DNA of 64,000 bases from NCBI RefSeq assembly GCF_022965805.1, contig NC_133103.1, positions 46,456,047-46,520,046 of the forward strand. Reading direction: 5' to 3'. Positions 11,050 to 21,965 of this stretch are shown here, piece by piece (positions within the stretch are counted from its first letter, which is position 1; every line of letters starts with the position of its first letter). The position numbers and the translations under genes are program-made. The notes beneath the pieces were generated by a model. It saw only the letters and a program-made list of their open reading frames with translations. It made no database searches and was not told the DNA's origin. Source of the DNA: Primulina eburnea. Lineage: Eukaryota > Streptophyta > Magnoliopsida > Lamiales > Gesneriaceae.

Positions 11050-11985
11050 ATTTAAATTAACAAGCAGACGATCATGCTTATTTAATGGAGCTCAATTGAC
11101 ATGTAGGTGAAACATGTGAGATACTCTGCTCTATTTAGTGGCAGCATTTTGTCTTATTTTTTATGTGGCCATCTTGTATTTCTTTTTTTTTTTCTTTCTT
11201 TCCTGTGTTTGTATGTTTGAGATTGAGAATAGTGAGGGCCTATAAGATATTTAAACAATTTGATTTGAATGTATATGTAAATATCATTTTACATATTTAT
11301 TTTCAAAAAATATCTCTATCGAAAACGAAAATAAATATTGCTCGACTAATTCCATGCAAATGTCTTTCATTGTGTTTTGTGCTGCTATTAACAGGGAGAG
11401 TTCGCCCCTTTTTATCTATTATTTGTTCCATAGATTTATATATTTTTATATGATACAAATCGACATAAGTACAAGTTCACTCCCCAAAAACTTTTCAAAC
11501 TTATATCTTAAAAAAAAACATTTTCAAACATCAGAATTTTAGTTGTCTTCTTACGTGAAAATCCTTATATCCTTTGGTAAAAAAATCCTGATTTCCTTGA
11601 AGAAGACATTTTATAGGTCGGTGAAAGATCGATAGAATTCGTTGAAAAATACCATTTTTATAAAACTCATAGGATGTGAGGTCCCTCGTTAATATTGTGT
11701 TAATGATCATACATACATAAACAATGGAAGACAATTTTAATTTTCAATATTTTTATCTTAAAAATTTCGGTATGATCTCATCGCAGGTGATATTGACTTG
11801 CGACTAGATACTTACCACCAGTTATGTTTATGCAGATTTATACTCTTGATATAAATAAGAATATAAATTCCGAAATTTTCACAAGCATTCACAAACAAAA
11901 TCCAAGTGCTCAACTGCGTCTTAATATACGAAATAAATACTCAACGTTTTTAATACATAAAATGCAACTTTAATACTCCTCAAGC
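11050..11985. other. 3' flank of the QTRT2-like gene, unrecognised
   Basis: AT-rich sequence that must include the 3' untranslated region and then perhaps the LTR remnant of the minus-strand copia fragment that follows. Frames of 60-96 aa here are low-complexity and carry no domain I recognise. Confidence 0.4.
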
Positions 11986-12015
11986 TTTGAATAAGGAGAG
12001 CATTCCAAGCTTGGA

Positions 12016-12779
12016 CTATGAATAAGGGTGCTTTTGTAAACGACTTTGCATGTTGCTAAACGCTAGTTTTTCAATAAGCTTTTCTCGAATTTTCTTTCGA
12101 ACCAAATGACAATCGATTACTATGTGTTTTGTGCGATCGTGGAGCAGTAGCTTTGCAGGAACGTGAAGGGTAGCAGTGCTATCACAATATAACTTGGTTA
12201 GCAAATTCAGTTGCACCCACCACCCACCAGTAACATAGAAGGCCAATAATCCAAACCATCTCACACCTAGTGTTAGCAATAGCCTGATACTCAGACTCTA
12301 CAGTGGATTTGGAGATTGTAATTTGCTGATTGATCAAACAAAAAATCAATGAATCCCCGAGCTTTGTTCAATAACCAGAAACTGACTTTCGAATCATTAG
12401 ATAGCTTCCCCAATTAGATTCACACGAGGCTATAATTTGTTTTTTTTTTTTTAAAAAGAACAGCTCAACAAGCAAGAGTCTTTGACCGAGGGAACCTTTC
12501 AAGTAAGACAAATTCGATATGCCGAATCCATATGAAACATCTCAGGTCTTGTAACAGTAAGATAGATCAAATGCCCAATAATCTTCGAAAAGAACCAGCA
12601 TCTTCAAGCAAAGGATCATGCAATGCTGATATTCCAACACTTCTATCATATTCTTTGGTGGTTAGTATTAAATTTTGCTCCATAGGAGTATCACAAACCT
12701 TTTCAAGAGATAAACCCACATCAGGATAAGTTCCGTGGTATATATCCTTTGGTTTGTGTAATGCTGAAGTAAATATCAC
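12016..12779 (-). pseudogene. Ty1-copia polyprotein fragment (RT 3' end and RNase H)
   Basis: Read on the minus strand. The upstream part (12567-12779) gives CDTPMEQNLILTTKEYD and ends in SFRRLLG, matching the copia segment between reverse transcriptase and RNase H. The downstream part (12016-12279) gives LYCDSTATLHVPAK and DRTKHIVIDCHLVR, the copia RNase H core. The two are separated by frame breaks and a poly-T run on + near 12439. It is a dead, 5'-truncated remnant. The Tekay LTR starts within about 20 bp of its upstream end, so it probably served as that element's landing site. Confidence 0.8.
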
Positions 12780-12797
12780 AATTTGCTGATTTAGTAA

Positions 12798-14660
12798 TGT
12801 GATATTACTAAATAATTAATGATTTTTAAAGAGCGAAGTATGACATATTTTGATCATACGAAGTCTAAATGATTTGAAATTTGGATATAACGTAGAAAAC
12901 TTAAAGACGTAGAAGTTTCATGTTTTGAGTTTTAGAAAATTTGATCGTTTGACTGATCCAAAAGGATATATCGGTGTTAAAATGTTAAATATTATATATT
13001 ATATTATATTAAATTATATAATATAATATTAAAAAATCAAAAAAATCAAAGAAGATAAATTTGAAACGAATTTAATTCATCTTCAACAGAAAGAAAGTCG
13101 AGAGGAGAGAGGGGAAAAGAAATAAAGGTTTTGTTTTGTTTTTTTCGATTTTGCGATTTATCGGTTTATCCAATCGACGAACCGACTTTAGTTTTGAGAT
13201 CGTTGACATGAAGTCTTCGATTTGACGTATAAATTTAATAGTTTTGGTGCTGTTTGAAATTTGTCGATTTTTGGAATAAATCCGATAAATTGTAAAATCA
13301 TACTGAAATTGAAGATTGTTGAAAAGTGTATGATTTTAACGAAGTAGAGAAGATTATAGTGGTGTTATTTTGAATTATTCTTAATTTATTATAATTAGGG
13401 ATTTTTAATTGTTGGATTGAGATTGGAGAGTTGTTGTTTGTCAGTTGTTATTAATTATGATTATATATTCGGAGTCTACGAAGTATAGGCTACATGTTGA
13501 TATAAAGTTTTCGTAGTTTAACGGATGTTGTAAAATAGCCTATTATTTGAAGTTAATTAATTAGGGTGTATTTGATGGTATTATTATGAATTAAATACAC
13601 CGGAATATTAAATTGCTGAACGATAAGAATTTATAATCAAGTCTTATATTTTGTTGAATTAAATGTTGTTGGGCTATTTGATGTTATATGTTGAGGCTGT
13701 TATGAATATGTTGATACGGTGACAATGATCCGATAATTGTTGTTGAATTATTTAGATATGTCACAAGCCTCAGGATCAAAGAAATAGCCAGATTTTATAT
13801 ATACTCGATTATCAGGTACGTGTTGACGTACGAGCATACGTTGTTATTGTTTAGTATTGATAAATACTATTGTGTTGAACGATGGTAAATCACCGGAATT
13901 GGGTGATTTGATATTATATTTGCTGTTGTTTATTATTGTTGATGTTGTTGGCTGTCGTTGTTGGGAGACGTCACGTTGATATTGTTCGTTCAACAATATG
14001 GATGTCGTCGGAGTTGGGGTGCGACGTATCGTTGATGTTATTCGTTCAACGATATTGTTGTCACCGGTGTTGGGGTGCGATGTATCGACGATGTTGTTGT
14101 TCGTTCGACGATATTACTGTCGCCGGTGTTGGGGTGCGACGTATCGTCGATGTTGTTGTTCGTTCGATGATATTGTTGTCGTCGGAGTTGGGGTGCGACG
14201 TATCGTCGATGTTATTGTTGTAGTGTGATGTTGTTGATGGCTGATAGTCCAGAAACGGCAAAAGGGGTATTTCTGTTATCATTTCAGTTATATCTTATGT
14301 TGTTATTAATATAACTGTTATGTATTGCGATGATGATTGTTGTGTATGTTCACCTTTTGGGGTTGTTTCTGTTGGACAGGTTACAGGACTATGCAGTGAG
14401 ATATGATAGTGGTGAAGGACTAGGTGTGTCTAGTCAAATAGTCATAAAGATAATAGTAGATAGTGACAGTATAACTTATTGTCTTATTTGAGTTGTATGT
14501 GTGTATTTATTATAATGTTTCTGCTACACTGCCGTAGATAGTGTGGTGATTGCACTATTTTGTCGTATATGCATTATATTATTACGTCGTTGAAAAGAAA
14601 ATTTTTATGCATATGACGTCACATGTTGTATGAATACGTGGCGAGGTTTGGGGCGCCTCA
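12798..14660 (+). mobile_element. 5' LTR of the outer Ty3-gypsy (Tekay/Del-type) element
   Basis: It ends ...GGGGCGCCTCA, five bases before a methionyl-initiator-type primer binding site. The start TGTGATATTACTAAATAATT is chosen because the copia remnant stops there and the sequence begins TG. The start is less certain than the end. The LTR contains an AT-only stretch at about 12990-13030 and a ~59-bp minisatellite at 13985-14217. The matching 3' LTR is not in the window because the element is broken after 30876, so the length (about 1.86 kb) cannot be checked by comparison. Confidence 0.65.
13985..14217 (+). repeat. ~59-bp minisatellite inside the outer gypsy LTR
   Basis: Four tandem copies start at 13985, 14041, 14100 and 14159. 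Each opens TTCGTTC(A/G)A and carries GTTGGGGTGCGA(C/T)GTATCG. Copies differ at several positions. The 73-95 aa frames across the array on both strands are by-products. Confidence 0.9.
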
Positions 14661-14664
14661 TTGG

Positions 14665-14676
14665 TGGTATCAGAGC
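14665..14676 (+). other. Primer binding site, initiator Met tRNA type
   Basis: TGGTATCAGAGC is exactly the sequence complementary to the 3' end of plant initiator Met tRNA that many plant LTR elements use to prime first-strand synthesis. It lies just inside the 5' LTR and fixes the plus orientation of this element. Confidence 0.85.
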
Positions 14677-14948
14677 ATATGTTAGATGTCTAGGATGGTT
14701 AGGAATTAGGTTTGTGATCAGGGAGTTGGATGACGATATTATCTGCGTGTGTATGTGCGTTTGACTTGTTATTGATGATTTCTCGATATGATTGATTGTT
14801 CTTTATTTACGTGTGCTTTCGTGCGAAAGATGTTACGAAGAATACTTGATTGTAATTATTAAATGTTATGATTAACAATTTGATTTTCAGTTATAGCAGC
14901 TAGAGAACAGGTACATCCACACGAGGAAACAAAAGAGGTTGACATCCA

Positions 14949-15554
14949 TTGCCACCTCCTCCTATGAGACAGGCACATGTAGATCAGCCTTTATTGCCTG
15001 GTGAGTTGACTTTGGCACAGTTCAGCAGTTATCTTCCGCCGAGATTTGATAGTTCTGAGACTGGCGAGCAAGCAGAGGAGTGGATTGAGAGGATAGAGCA
15101 GATATTTGTGACTGCTCCGTGTGCTAGGTCTGCTTGGTTACAATTGGATACATTTCAGCTTTCGAGGAATGTACTATTGTGGTGGCAGACGACTGAGGTC
15201 GGATTGAGAGCCCAAGGCCGTACTGTTGATTGGGATCTGTTTCGCTCTCGTTTTCTTGATAAGTATTTTTCTATAGTAGCCAGACAGAAGAAAGAGAGAG
15301 AATTCGAGGATTTGAGACATGGTAGTATGTCTGTTGCTGAGTATAAGTCTCGGTATTCTGCATTGTTGAAATATATGCCACATGTTGCTACAAATGTTCA
15401 TGCTAAGATGAGGCATTTCTCGAGAAGGTTGAAGTTAGAGTTATTTGATCTTGTGCAATCAAATAACCCGGTATCATTTGAGGATGTAGTGACGAGGGCT
15501 GAGATGGCTGAGTTGGTTATGCAGGAGTATGGGGCTCATGGACGATTATCATAG
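14949..15554 (+). pseudogene. Gag of the outer Tekay-type gypsy element
   Basis: A 201-codon frame with the retrotransposon gag fold signature: FSSYLPPRFDSSE, AEEWIERIEQIF, and LFRSRFLDKYFS, followed by GSMSVAEYKSRYSAL. It forms the capsid shell in intact relatives. A TAG at 15552-15554 interrupts the natural continuation toward the zinc knuckle, which resumes in the same region from 15570. A CAG-to-TAG change would explain it. Confidence 0.85.
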
Positions 15555-15569
15555 CCGACTAGGGAGTCA

Positions 15570-16649
15570 TTGCGACCACATGGACATTGTTTTAAATATC
15601 AGAAGGGTTCATCTTCTTCATCCTCATCTGGGAAGCGCCAATTTGATTCGCGACGTGTTGAGAGTCGTGGGGGCAGTTCTCAGTCTGTTCAGGGGCAGAG
15701 GGGGGAGTCCAGATCAATGAGACGTTTTCATTGTGGGGGACCTCATCTGATCAGAAAGTGTACACAGACCGAGATCACATGTTTTGAGTGTGGCGGTGTG
15801 GGCCATATAGCAAGACAGTGTCCTAGTCGTGACAGACAGCGAGAGCCCATGAGTGATAGAGGTAGATCCTCAGAGAGAGGAGGACGACAGTCTCAGTGGT
15901 TTACACCACGACCTTCTGAAGGACAGCCATGTATGCAGGGAGTTGGTTCGCCTCAGGCACATGTGTATGCTTTGACTCAAGAGCAGGTAGAGGAGGCACG
16001 AGAGGAGATAATAGCTGGTAAATGTTATTTGTGTTCTTTTCCTACTTATATTTTTGTTGATACATGTGCCTCACATACATTTATATCGAAGAGATTTGTG
16101 CTTGAGCATCATATGCGCCCGTCTCTATTGTCAATGCCTCTTTCTGTTTCGACACCTTCTGGAGTTTATATATTATTTGTATCTATGATATCAGATGGTA
16201 TTGTTTCTTATGAAGGCTACGAGCTGAGATCTGGTATGATTATTTTGGAGATGACTGATTTTGATTGTATCGTGGGAATTAATGTGCTGAGGAGATATTG
16301 TGCGACTGTTGATTGTTATCAGCGGATAGTATATTTTTACACCGATGAGAAAGAGCGTTGGACATTTTATGGGAAGAGTTCTCGTCCCCGTGTTCCATTG
16401 GTATCTGCTATCCGGATGTCTCGGTTATTGGAGCATGAACATGAGTGTTATCTTATTTATGCTGTAGATGTGACAGAAAAGAAGAAGGAAGTGGGAATAG
16501 AGAAGATACCTATAGTTGCTGAGTTCACCGATGTATTTCATGATGAGATTCCAGGCTTCCCAGCAGCCCGTGAGGTGGAGTTTGGGATTGAGTTGATGCT
16601 AGATACTTCCCCTATTTCTCGTATTCCTTACAGAATGGTACCAGCATAG
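15570..16649 (+). pseudogene. Nucleocapsid zinc knuckle and protease of the outer gypsy element
   Basis: A 359-codon frame. An intact CX2CX4HX4C knuckle reads CFECGGVGHIARQC. The retroviral-type aspartic protease follows, with VDTCASHTFIS at the position where the family has a DTGA/DTGS-type active site. The last Gly is replaced by Cys-Ala here (DTCAS). The frame ends in TAG after RIPYRMVPA, exactly where the reverse transcriptase should begin, so the polyprotein is cut by a nonsense change. Confidence 0.85.
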
Positions 16650-17320
16650 TTGAGAGAATTGAAAGCCCAGTTACAGGACTTGCCGGACAAGGGATACATT
16701 CGTCCTAGTGTATCGCCTTAGGGTGCACCAGTCCTATTTGTAAGAAAGAAAGATGGAACGACGTGGCTTTGTATTGACTATCGACAGCTGAATAAGGTAA
16801 CGATTAAGAATAAATATCCCCTCCCTCGTATTGATTATTTGTTTGATCAGTTGCAGGGAACCTCAGTGTATTCGAAGATTGATTTGAGGTCAGGATATCA
16901 TCAGATATGAGTTAGAGAGGAGGATATTCAGAAGACAGCATTCAGGACCAGATATGGGCATGATGAGTTTTTGGTTATGCCGTTTGGGTTGACGAATGCT
17001 CCAACTGTGTTTATGAGTTTGATGAATAGAGTATTTCAGCCTTATCTCAATCGGTTTGTTATTGTGTTTATTGATGATATATTGATATATTCCAGGAGTG
17101 AGACTGAGCATGTTGGGCATTTGCGTTCAGTGTTACAGGTGTTGCGAGATAAACAGTCGTATGCCAAACTTAGTAAGTGTGAGTTTTGGTTGGATCAGGT
17201 GGTCTTCTTGGGTCATGTTATATCGAGAGATGGGATTTATGTTGATCCAACAAAGGTCAAAGCCGTGTTACAGTGGTCTGCACCTACATCTGTACCAGAG
17301 ATCCGTGTTTCTTGGGTTTA
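16650..17320 (+). pseudogene. Reverse transcriptase of the outer gypsy element, with stops
   Basis: RT motifs are easy to follow: [33 protein letters not shown], and the catalytic box FIDDILIYS near 17070. In-frame stops occur after RPSVSP (TAG, where the family has Trp), after SGYHQI (TGA, where the family has Arg) and at about 17319. The stops look like single transitions. It copied element RNA into DNA when intact and cannot now make a full enzyme. Confidence 0.85.
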
Positions 17321-17329
17321 GTAGGTTGA

Positions 17330-17750
17330 GGGATTTTCAAAGATTGCTAGACCTTTGACACAGTTGACTCAGAAAGGTGTGCGATTTCAGTGGTCTGAAG
17401 CATGTGAGAGGAGTTTTCAGGAGTTGAAGCACCGACTGACGACCACACCAGTGTTATCAATCCCTACAGAAAATTAGAGGTTTGTTGTTTATACTGATGC
17501 ATCACTACATGGTTTGGGATGTGTTTTGATGCAGGATCGACATATTGTGGCATATGCCTCGAGACAACTGAAACCACATGAAACAAGGTACCATGTGCAT
17601 GATTTGGAGTTGGCAGCCATTATCTTTGCCTTGAAGATATGGCAACACTATTTATATGGTACCTCGTTTACAATTTATACGAATCATAAGAGTTTGAGAT
17701 TTTTGTTTACTCAGACAGAGACGGTGGTTAGATTTGTTGAAGGATTATGA
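17330..17750 (+). pseudogene. RNase H of the outer gypsy element, with stops and a frameshift
   Basis: The frame carries [27 protein letters not shown] and [18 protein letters not shown], the standard gypsy RNase H blocks. A stop lies near 17475, just upstream of the YTDAS block. After FLFTQ the reading frame is lost at about 17735, and the DCEIEYHPGQ block continues in another frame. Confidence 0.85.
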
Positions 17751-18171
17751 CTGTGAAATTGAATATCATCCTGGTCAAGCCAATCTTACAGCTGATGCAT
17801 TGAGTCGTAAAGTTAGTTGTACTGCAGAGGATGTGAGTCGTTTATCAGCTATGATGATGTTTTGTTGTTCCTTGGGATATGATTTTGATATCTCGACGAC
17901 TCCTATCCAGGTATCTACCTTATTAGCTGAACCTGATATATATGGGTGTATTCGTGATGCACAGATGACAGATGAGAGAGTTCAGCGATGGAAGGAGTTA
18001 GTTTCTCAGAAACAAGATACTCGTTTTAGAGTGGTTGATGATGGCAGTTTTAGGATGAATGATATATGGGTATTTCCTGATATATCTGACTTGCGCTAGG
18101 GGTTGTTGCGGCGTGCACGTTGTAGTCGATATTCTATCCACCATGGTGGCAAGAAGATGTATAAGGATCTA
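17734..18171 (+). pseudogene. RNase H tail and integrase N-terminus of the outer gypsy element
   Basis: It begins with [23 protein letters not shown] in spirit (the conserved end of RNase H), then a linker. A TAG follows FPDISDLR. The zinc-binding HHCC region of integrase then starts with HHGGKKMYKDL and is cut at 18171 by the Athila element. The continuation is at 30362. Confidence 0.8.
18167..18171. other. Target site duplication ATCTA, left
   Basis: ATCTA occurs immediately before the TG start of the Athila-type element, and again at 30362-30366 immediately after its CA end. Both copies fall in one codon context of the disrupted integrase, which confirms the insertion. Confidence 0.95.
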
Positions 18172-18451
18172 TGATAAGTGGTGTTTTTACGTGTTTATTG
18201 CATTAGTTTTAGTTGTGTTTACATTGTGCATGCATGCATTTCATTTACATTTTGTTCATTTTAGAGTAATTATTTGCATTTTATCATGTCTCACTTGTGT
18301 GTGATGAATCTGTAGGAAAAATGGTCGGAAAACGGAAAATATAGCAAAGTGAATAAACTGAAGAAGTTGGACAGAAACTTGGCGCCCGAGCGGTACATTT
18401 CTACCGCCCGGGCGCGAGAAGTGAAAAAACTGAAAGACATTACAGAAGGTT

Positions 18452-20690
18452 TGTGGGGACCCGGACGCTAATCATCTTTTTACTCATTATTGGGATTTAA
18501 TTATCAGTTCTGATAAACAGGGTCTAAAAATTTTTCTTTTTAAAATATAACTGCGGAAGGTAATGGAATCTAAACAATATACATCTCTGTATAAAAACTA
18601 CAGTTCAGTAGAAAAGTACAATACTGTACAACCTAAGTCTAAGGTTCAATTACTAAATTCAAGTAATAAACCAAGTCTGCTACAAGTCCGGAATCACCAC
18701 GCTAACTCGTCTTCTCTCATCGTCATCTCGACCCTGATCCAGCCCCACCTGTTGTCATGCACACATACAAAACAAGACAACAGCCGGATAACTCCGGTGA
18801 GAATAAATCCCAGTATAAAACATGGTAAGCATGTATATAAATAATCTAAATTATAAGACATGCTGTCATGAATATATTCAAAGGAATGGATTTCATAATC
18901 TATGAAATCAAATCACAATAAGCATGCAACTCCTTTCAGATAGACATGCAATTTAAATCAAATCATATAAACATGCTATCATACTGAAAGCAATAAATAT
19001 GGGTTTCATATTCTATGAGACCACATCTATAAACGCATGCAGTTCTAGTCAAATCATGTCTAGACTCGACTCAACTATAACTCTAGGGATCTCGTAATGA
19101 ATAAGACGTCAATGGCTGTTACATACTCAACCGATCGTGGTAACTGTACGTCTTATTCCTAGACTTCGGCCATGGCTGTATCGTGGTGCTACAATAGGAC
19201 AATGTCTGCTCCTATGTACGATACACCGAACGTCTAGAAGTCTGACAATGACTGTCAAGACTTTCCTATCTTAACTGCAATGAATAACAATCTGTAACCA
19301 AAGCATAATCATATTCATAACTGAATATCACAATTACCTTACATGCTTGAATACAATTCTATAATCAAAGCATAATCAGGTAACAATATAAACAATAATC
19401 TAGTATGTGATTGTATTGGGAAACTCAAATTAATCTAATTTGAGTTATGCTTCCCGACTATCACATGAATTATACCTTTGTCGTCCCTGTCTGACGAAGA
19501 CGATGACCTGTATTCAATTCTGTCCATATCAAATCTGAAATGACAATATCGAATACAATGTATCAGTGAATAACTCAATATACAATCTGTTCTGATCACT
19601 ACTTAATTCAGTATACAATCTGATCAATGTCTGAACAAGATACAATCTGAGTCATATCAATAATATCACAATCTGATCGAAATCATATCTGAATCTGATT
19701 AATCTAAATCAACTGATGTTTCGACGGCATAATAATATAATCTGAATAACCCCGTCAATCTGAACATCACAAATATAATACTGGAACTCATAATCTGTGT
19801 TAACATAATTCATACTCTGAATATTAACACAATTCTGATATAGAATCTCAGTCAATATCTTTTAAAAATCATAACAATTACAGAAACAGTCTGTTCTTTA
19901 ATCTGACTTCAATTCGATACTGTCTACTGTAGCAGAAACATCATATCTGATTCATATTCAATTCTGACAATATCATAAATTCAAATCTTGTCTAAACGTA
20001 ATAAAACTTACGTCCAGTTGTAGCCTGCGTTGATAGGAACACAGTACTGAAGTCGGATTAAAAATCAGACGAACGGATCGTTCTCAATTTCCAAATTTTC
20101 CCTCGGTTTCCTTTTTCTTTTTCTTTCTTTTCTTTCTCTTCCTTCTCTTGTTTCTTATGGATTTCGCATGCTTATATATATATATACCCCCGTTTCATAA
20201 TACAAGGGCAAGTGGCGTTGTGCATATTCTGCACGTTTCGCGCATATGCGCCAACAATGTCGCGCATATGCGCCAGTTATAAAAACTAGCATTTGTCTTC
20301 TCGCGCATATGCGCCAATTATTCCGTGCATATGCGCCAATCATTCTGCCTATCCCGCGCATATGCGCCAGTTATGCAAACTAGCGCTTTGACTTCTCGCG
20401 CATATGCGCCACTTTTCTCGCGCATATGCGCCGTACCTACTGCCCCTCCCGCGCATGTGCGCCATTTACGTCGCGCATATGCGCCAATGCTACTGGACGT
20501 TCCGCGCATGTGCGCGCATTCAAGTCGTGCATGTGCGCGGGGACTTGTATTGGCACCTTTTATCAATTCTTTTCTCGACTCTCCCGGTCTAATCGGTTCC
20601 GTCTATAAGTATCTCAATTATCATCCATGATTATAATAATCATCGTCAAATCCTTTTCTGATTAACGATATAAAATTCTCGGGCCTTACA
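18452..20690 (-). mobile_element. Solo LTR (2239 bp) inserted in the Athila 5' LTR
   Basis: The segment begins TGTGGGGACCCGGACG and ends CTCGGGCCTTACA, flanked by AGGTT at 18447-18451 and 20691-20695. Read on the minus strand it starts TGTAAGGCCCGAGAATTT, which is how many Del/Tekay-type LTRs start, so I give it minus orientation. No primer site, coding frame or second LTR is inside, so a solo LTR left by recombination is the simplest reading. It contains blocks with repeated ATGCAA/AATCAAAT words and an 11-copy palindrome array at 20240-20541. Confidence 0.88.
20240..20541. repeat. Array of 11 GCGCATATGCGC palindromes in the solo LTR
   Basis: Near-perfect 12-bp palindromes start at 20240, 20262, 20303, 20325, 20356, 20398, 20420, 20451, 20473, 20504 and 20527. 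Variants are GTGCATATGCGC, GCGCATGTGCGC and GTGCATGTGCGC. The gaps between starts are 22, 41, 22, 31, 42, 22, 31, 22, 31 and 23 bp, which are all close to whole multiples of one DNA turn. Frames with repeated AYAP peptides across it are by-products. Confidence 0.9.
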
Positions 20691-20695
20691 AGGTT

Positions 20696-20866
20696 GGCGC
20701 CCGAGCGGTACATTTCTACCGCCCGGGCGCGAGAAGACGAAGTGCCGAGACAGAGATTTGGCGCTCGGGCGGTGATTTTCTACCGCCCGAGCGCGAATAC
20801 CGCACCAGCCGAGCAACATTACAGAAACATGGCGCTCGAGCGGTACTTCGCTACCGCCCGAGCGCC
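20696..20866. repeat. GC-rich hairpin array, Athila 5' LTR copy
   Basis: Three near-perfect hairpins lie here, and a fourth is at 18381-18416, separated from them by the solo LTR. Each stem is about 14-16 bp of GGCGC(C/T)CG(A/G)GCGGT pairing with ACCGCCC(G/A)(G/A)GCGC around a loop of about 6 bp. The same four occur in the 3' LTR at 29089-29330. Confidence 0.9.
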
Positions 20867-21301
20867 GCTTATTTTTGGAAAATCTCATTCGCGATTTCTT
20901 ACCTTAATTTGGATGGTGGTTGCTATGGAAAGGGGAGGGCACGAATTTTGGGCATTCATTCAGACATAATTCGACAGCCGTCAAGGAGCTTTGGAGAGAA
21001 CTTTGCGCTTGGAGTGAAAATTTGAAGTTTTCCGGGCATCGTTCTTCGCAGATTTCGTCACGTCTCGTATTTATAGTTTATTTTCCGTTGTTTAAATATT
21101 GTTTTGCTTATTTTCATTATGAATTCTAGTAGCTAACTTTAATATTTGTTGGGATTAAAGGGGATCCCACCCCAAACTTTCAGTTGGTTAATTTATATCT
21201 CGGTTTGTGATTTATTCTTGATTATTCTACGATTTTCATTGTGTCGTTGAGCGTAGCTAACTCTTACGAAAATTTTATATCACGAGTGAGTTCGAGAGAA
21301 T

Positions 21302-21965
21302 CAATGTTTTCAAAACCGGACCGGACCGGCCGGTTGGACCGGTTCAACCGCGAACCGGCCTCCAGACCGGTCCGGACATAAATAAAAACCCGGAAAACAG
21401 GTTTAACCGGAAAAAACCGGTTAAAACCCGGTTCAACCGGAAAAACCGGAAACCGGCCGGTCTTCAGGAACCGGCCGGGTCTGTGAAATTATAAAAAAAA
21501 TTGCCCAGAGATCGGCGACGGTTATTTCAAAAACCGTCGCTATATGGCGACGGTTAAGGAATAACCGTCGCTATTTAGCGACGGTTTTTTTAAAACTGTC
21601 GCTAAATAGCGACGGTTTTTTAAGAAACTTTATGTTTGCTACTTTTTTTTATAATTAATCTTGATGTTTACTTGGGCACTTAAACTTGGTCATCACTATT
21701 TGGTTACATGTTATGTGTAATTTGGATTTTTGAATTTGAAAAGTGATGTTTATTTTGATATTTGTTGTAATTTTCATCTTAAAAATTAAATAAAAGCTAT
21801 AAAAACATAAATAATCAATATTTTACTATTTTATTTATTATATAAAATAAATAAAATATTAATTTTATTGATCCGGTTCGATCGTCCGGTTGAACCGGTT
21901 GAACCGGTTGAACCATTTTTTAAGGCTTCACCGGTTCGATTAACGGTCCGGTTATAAAAACACTG
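21302..21965. mobile_element. hAT-like non-autonomous element, 664 bp
   Basis: The left end CAATGTTTTCAAAACCGG pairs with the right end, which reads CAGTGTTTTTATAACCGG in reverse. An exact 8-bp duplication GAGAGAAT flanks it (21294-21301 and 21966-21973), as expected for hAT transposition. Both sub-ends are packed with ACCGG/CCGGT words. No transposase is present. An internal palindrome cluster built on GCGACGGTT lies at 21514-21625. Confidence 0.92.
21514..21625. repeat. GCGACGGTT/AACCGTCGC palindrome cluster
   Basis: Three hairpins and one half-unit lie in tandem, with stems of GCGACGGTT against AACCGTCGC (one arm reads AACTGTCGC). They sit at about 21514-21540, 21547-21572, 21577-21603 and 21608-21625. 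They lie inside the hAT-like element and may be a further small insertion or an internal expansion. Confidence 0.8.

Noticed and set aside
13936..14282. Three overlapping 73-95-codon frames on both strands
   Set aside because: They follow the 59-bp minisatellite in the gypsy LTR. The repeating peptide is an artefact.
14949..18171. Calling the outer gypsy frames functional CDS
   Set aside because: Several in-frame stops, one frameshift, a split integrase and loss of the catalytic Glu show that it is dead.
20240..20541. CRISPR-like array of regularly spaced short repeats
   Set aside because: The repeat is only 12 bp and palindromic, spacers are short and similar to each other, and the context is a plant LTR.
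20325..20630. A 101-codon frame with repeated RAYAP-type peptide, and similar ones on both strands
   Set aside because: Produced by the GCGCATATGCGC palindrome array inside a solo LTR. All frames are open because the unit has no stop, and no start context or homology supports a protein.
20694..20969. 91-codon frame duplicated at 29158-29433
   Set aside because: It lies in the hairpin region of both LTRs of one retrotransposon. Its second copy reflects LTR identity, not a gene family.
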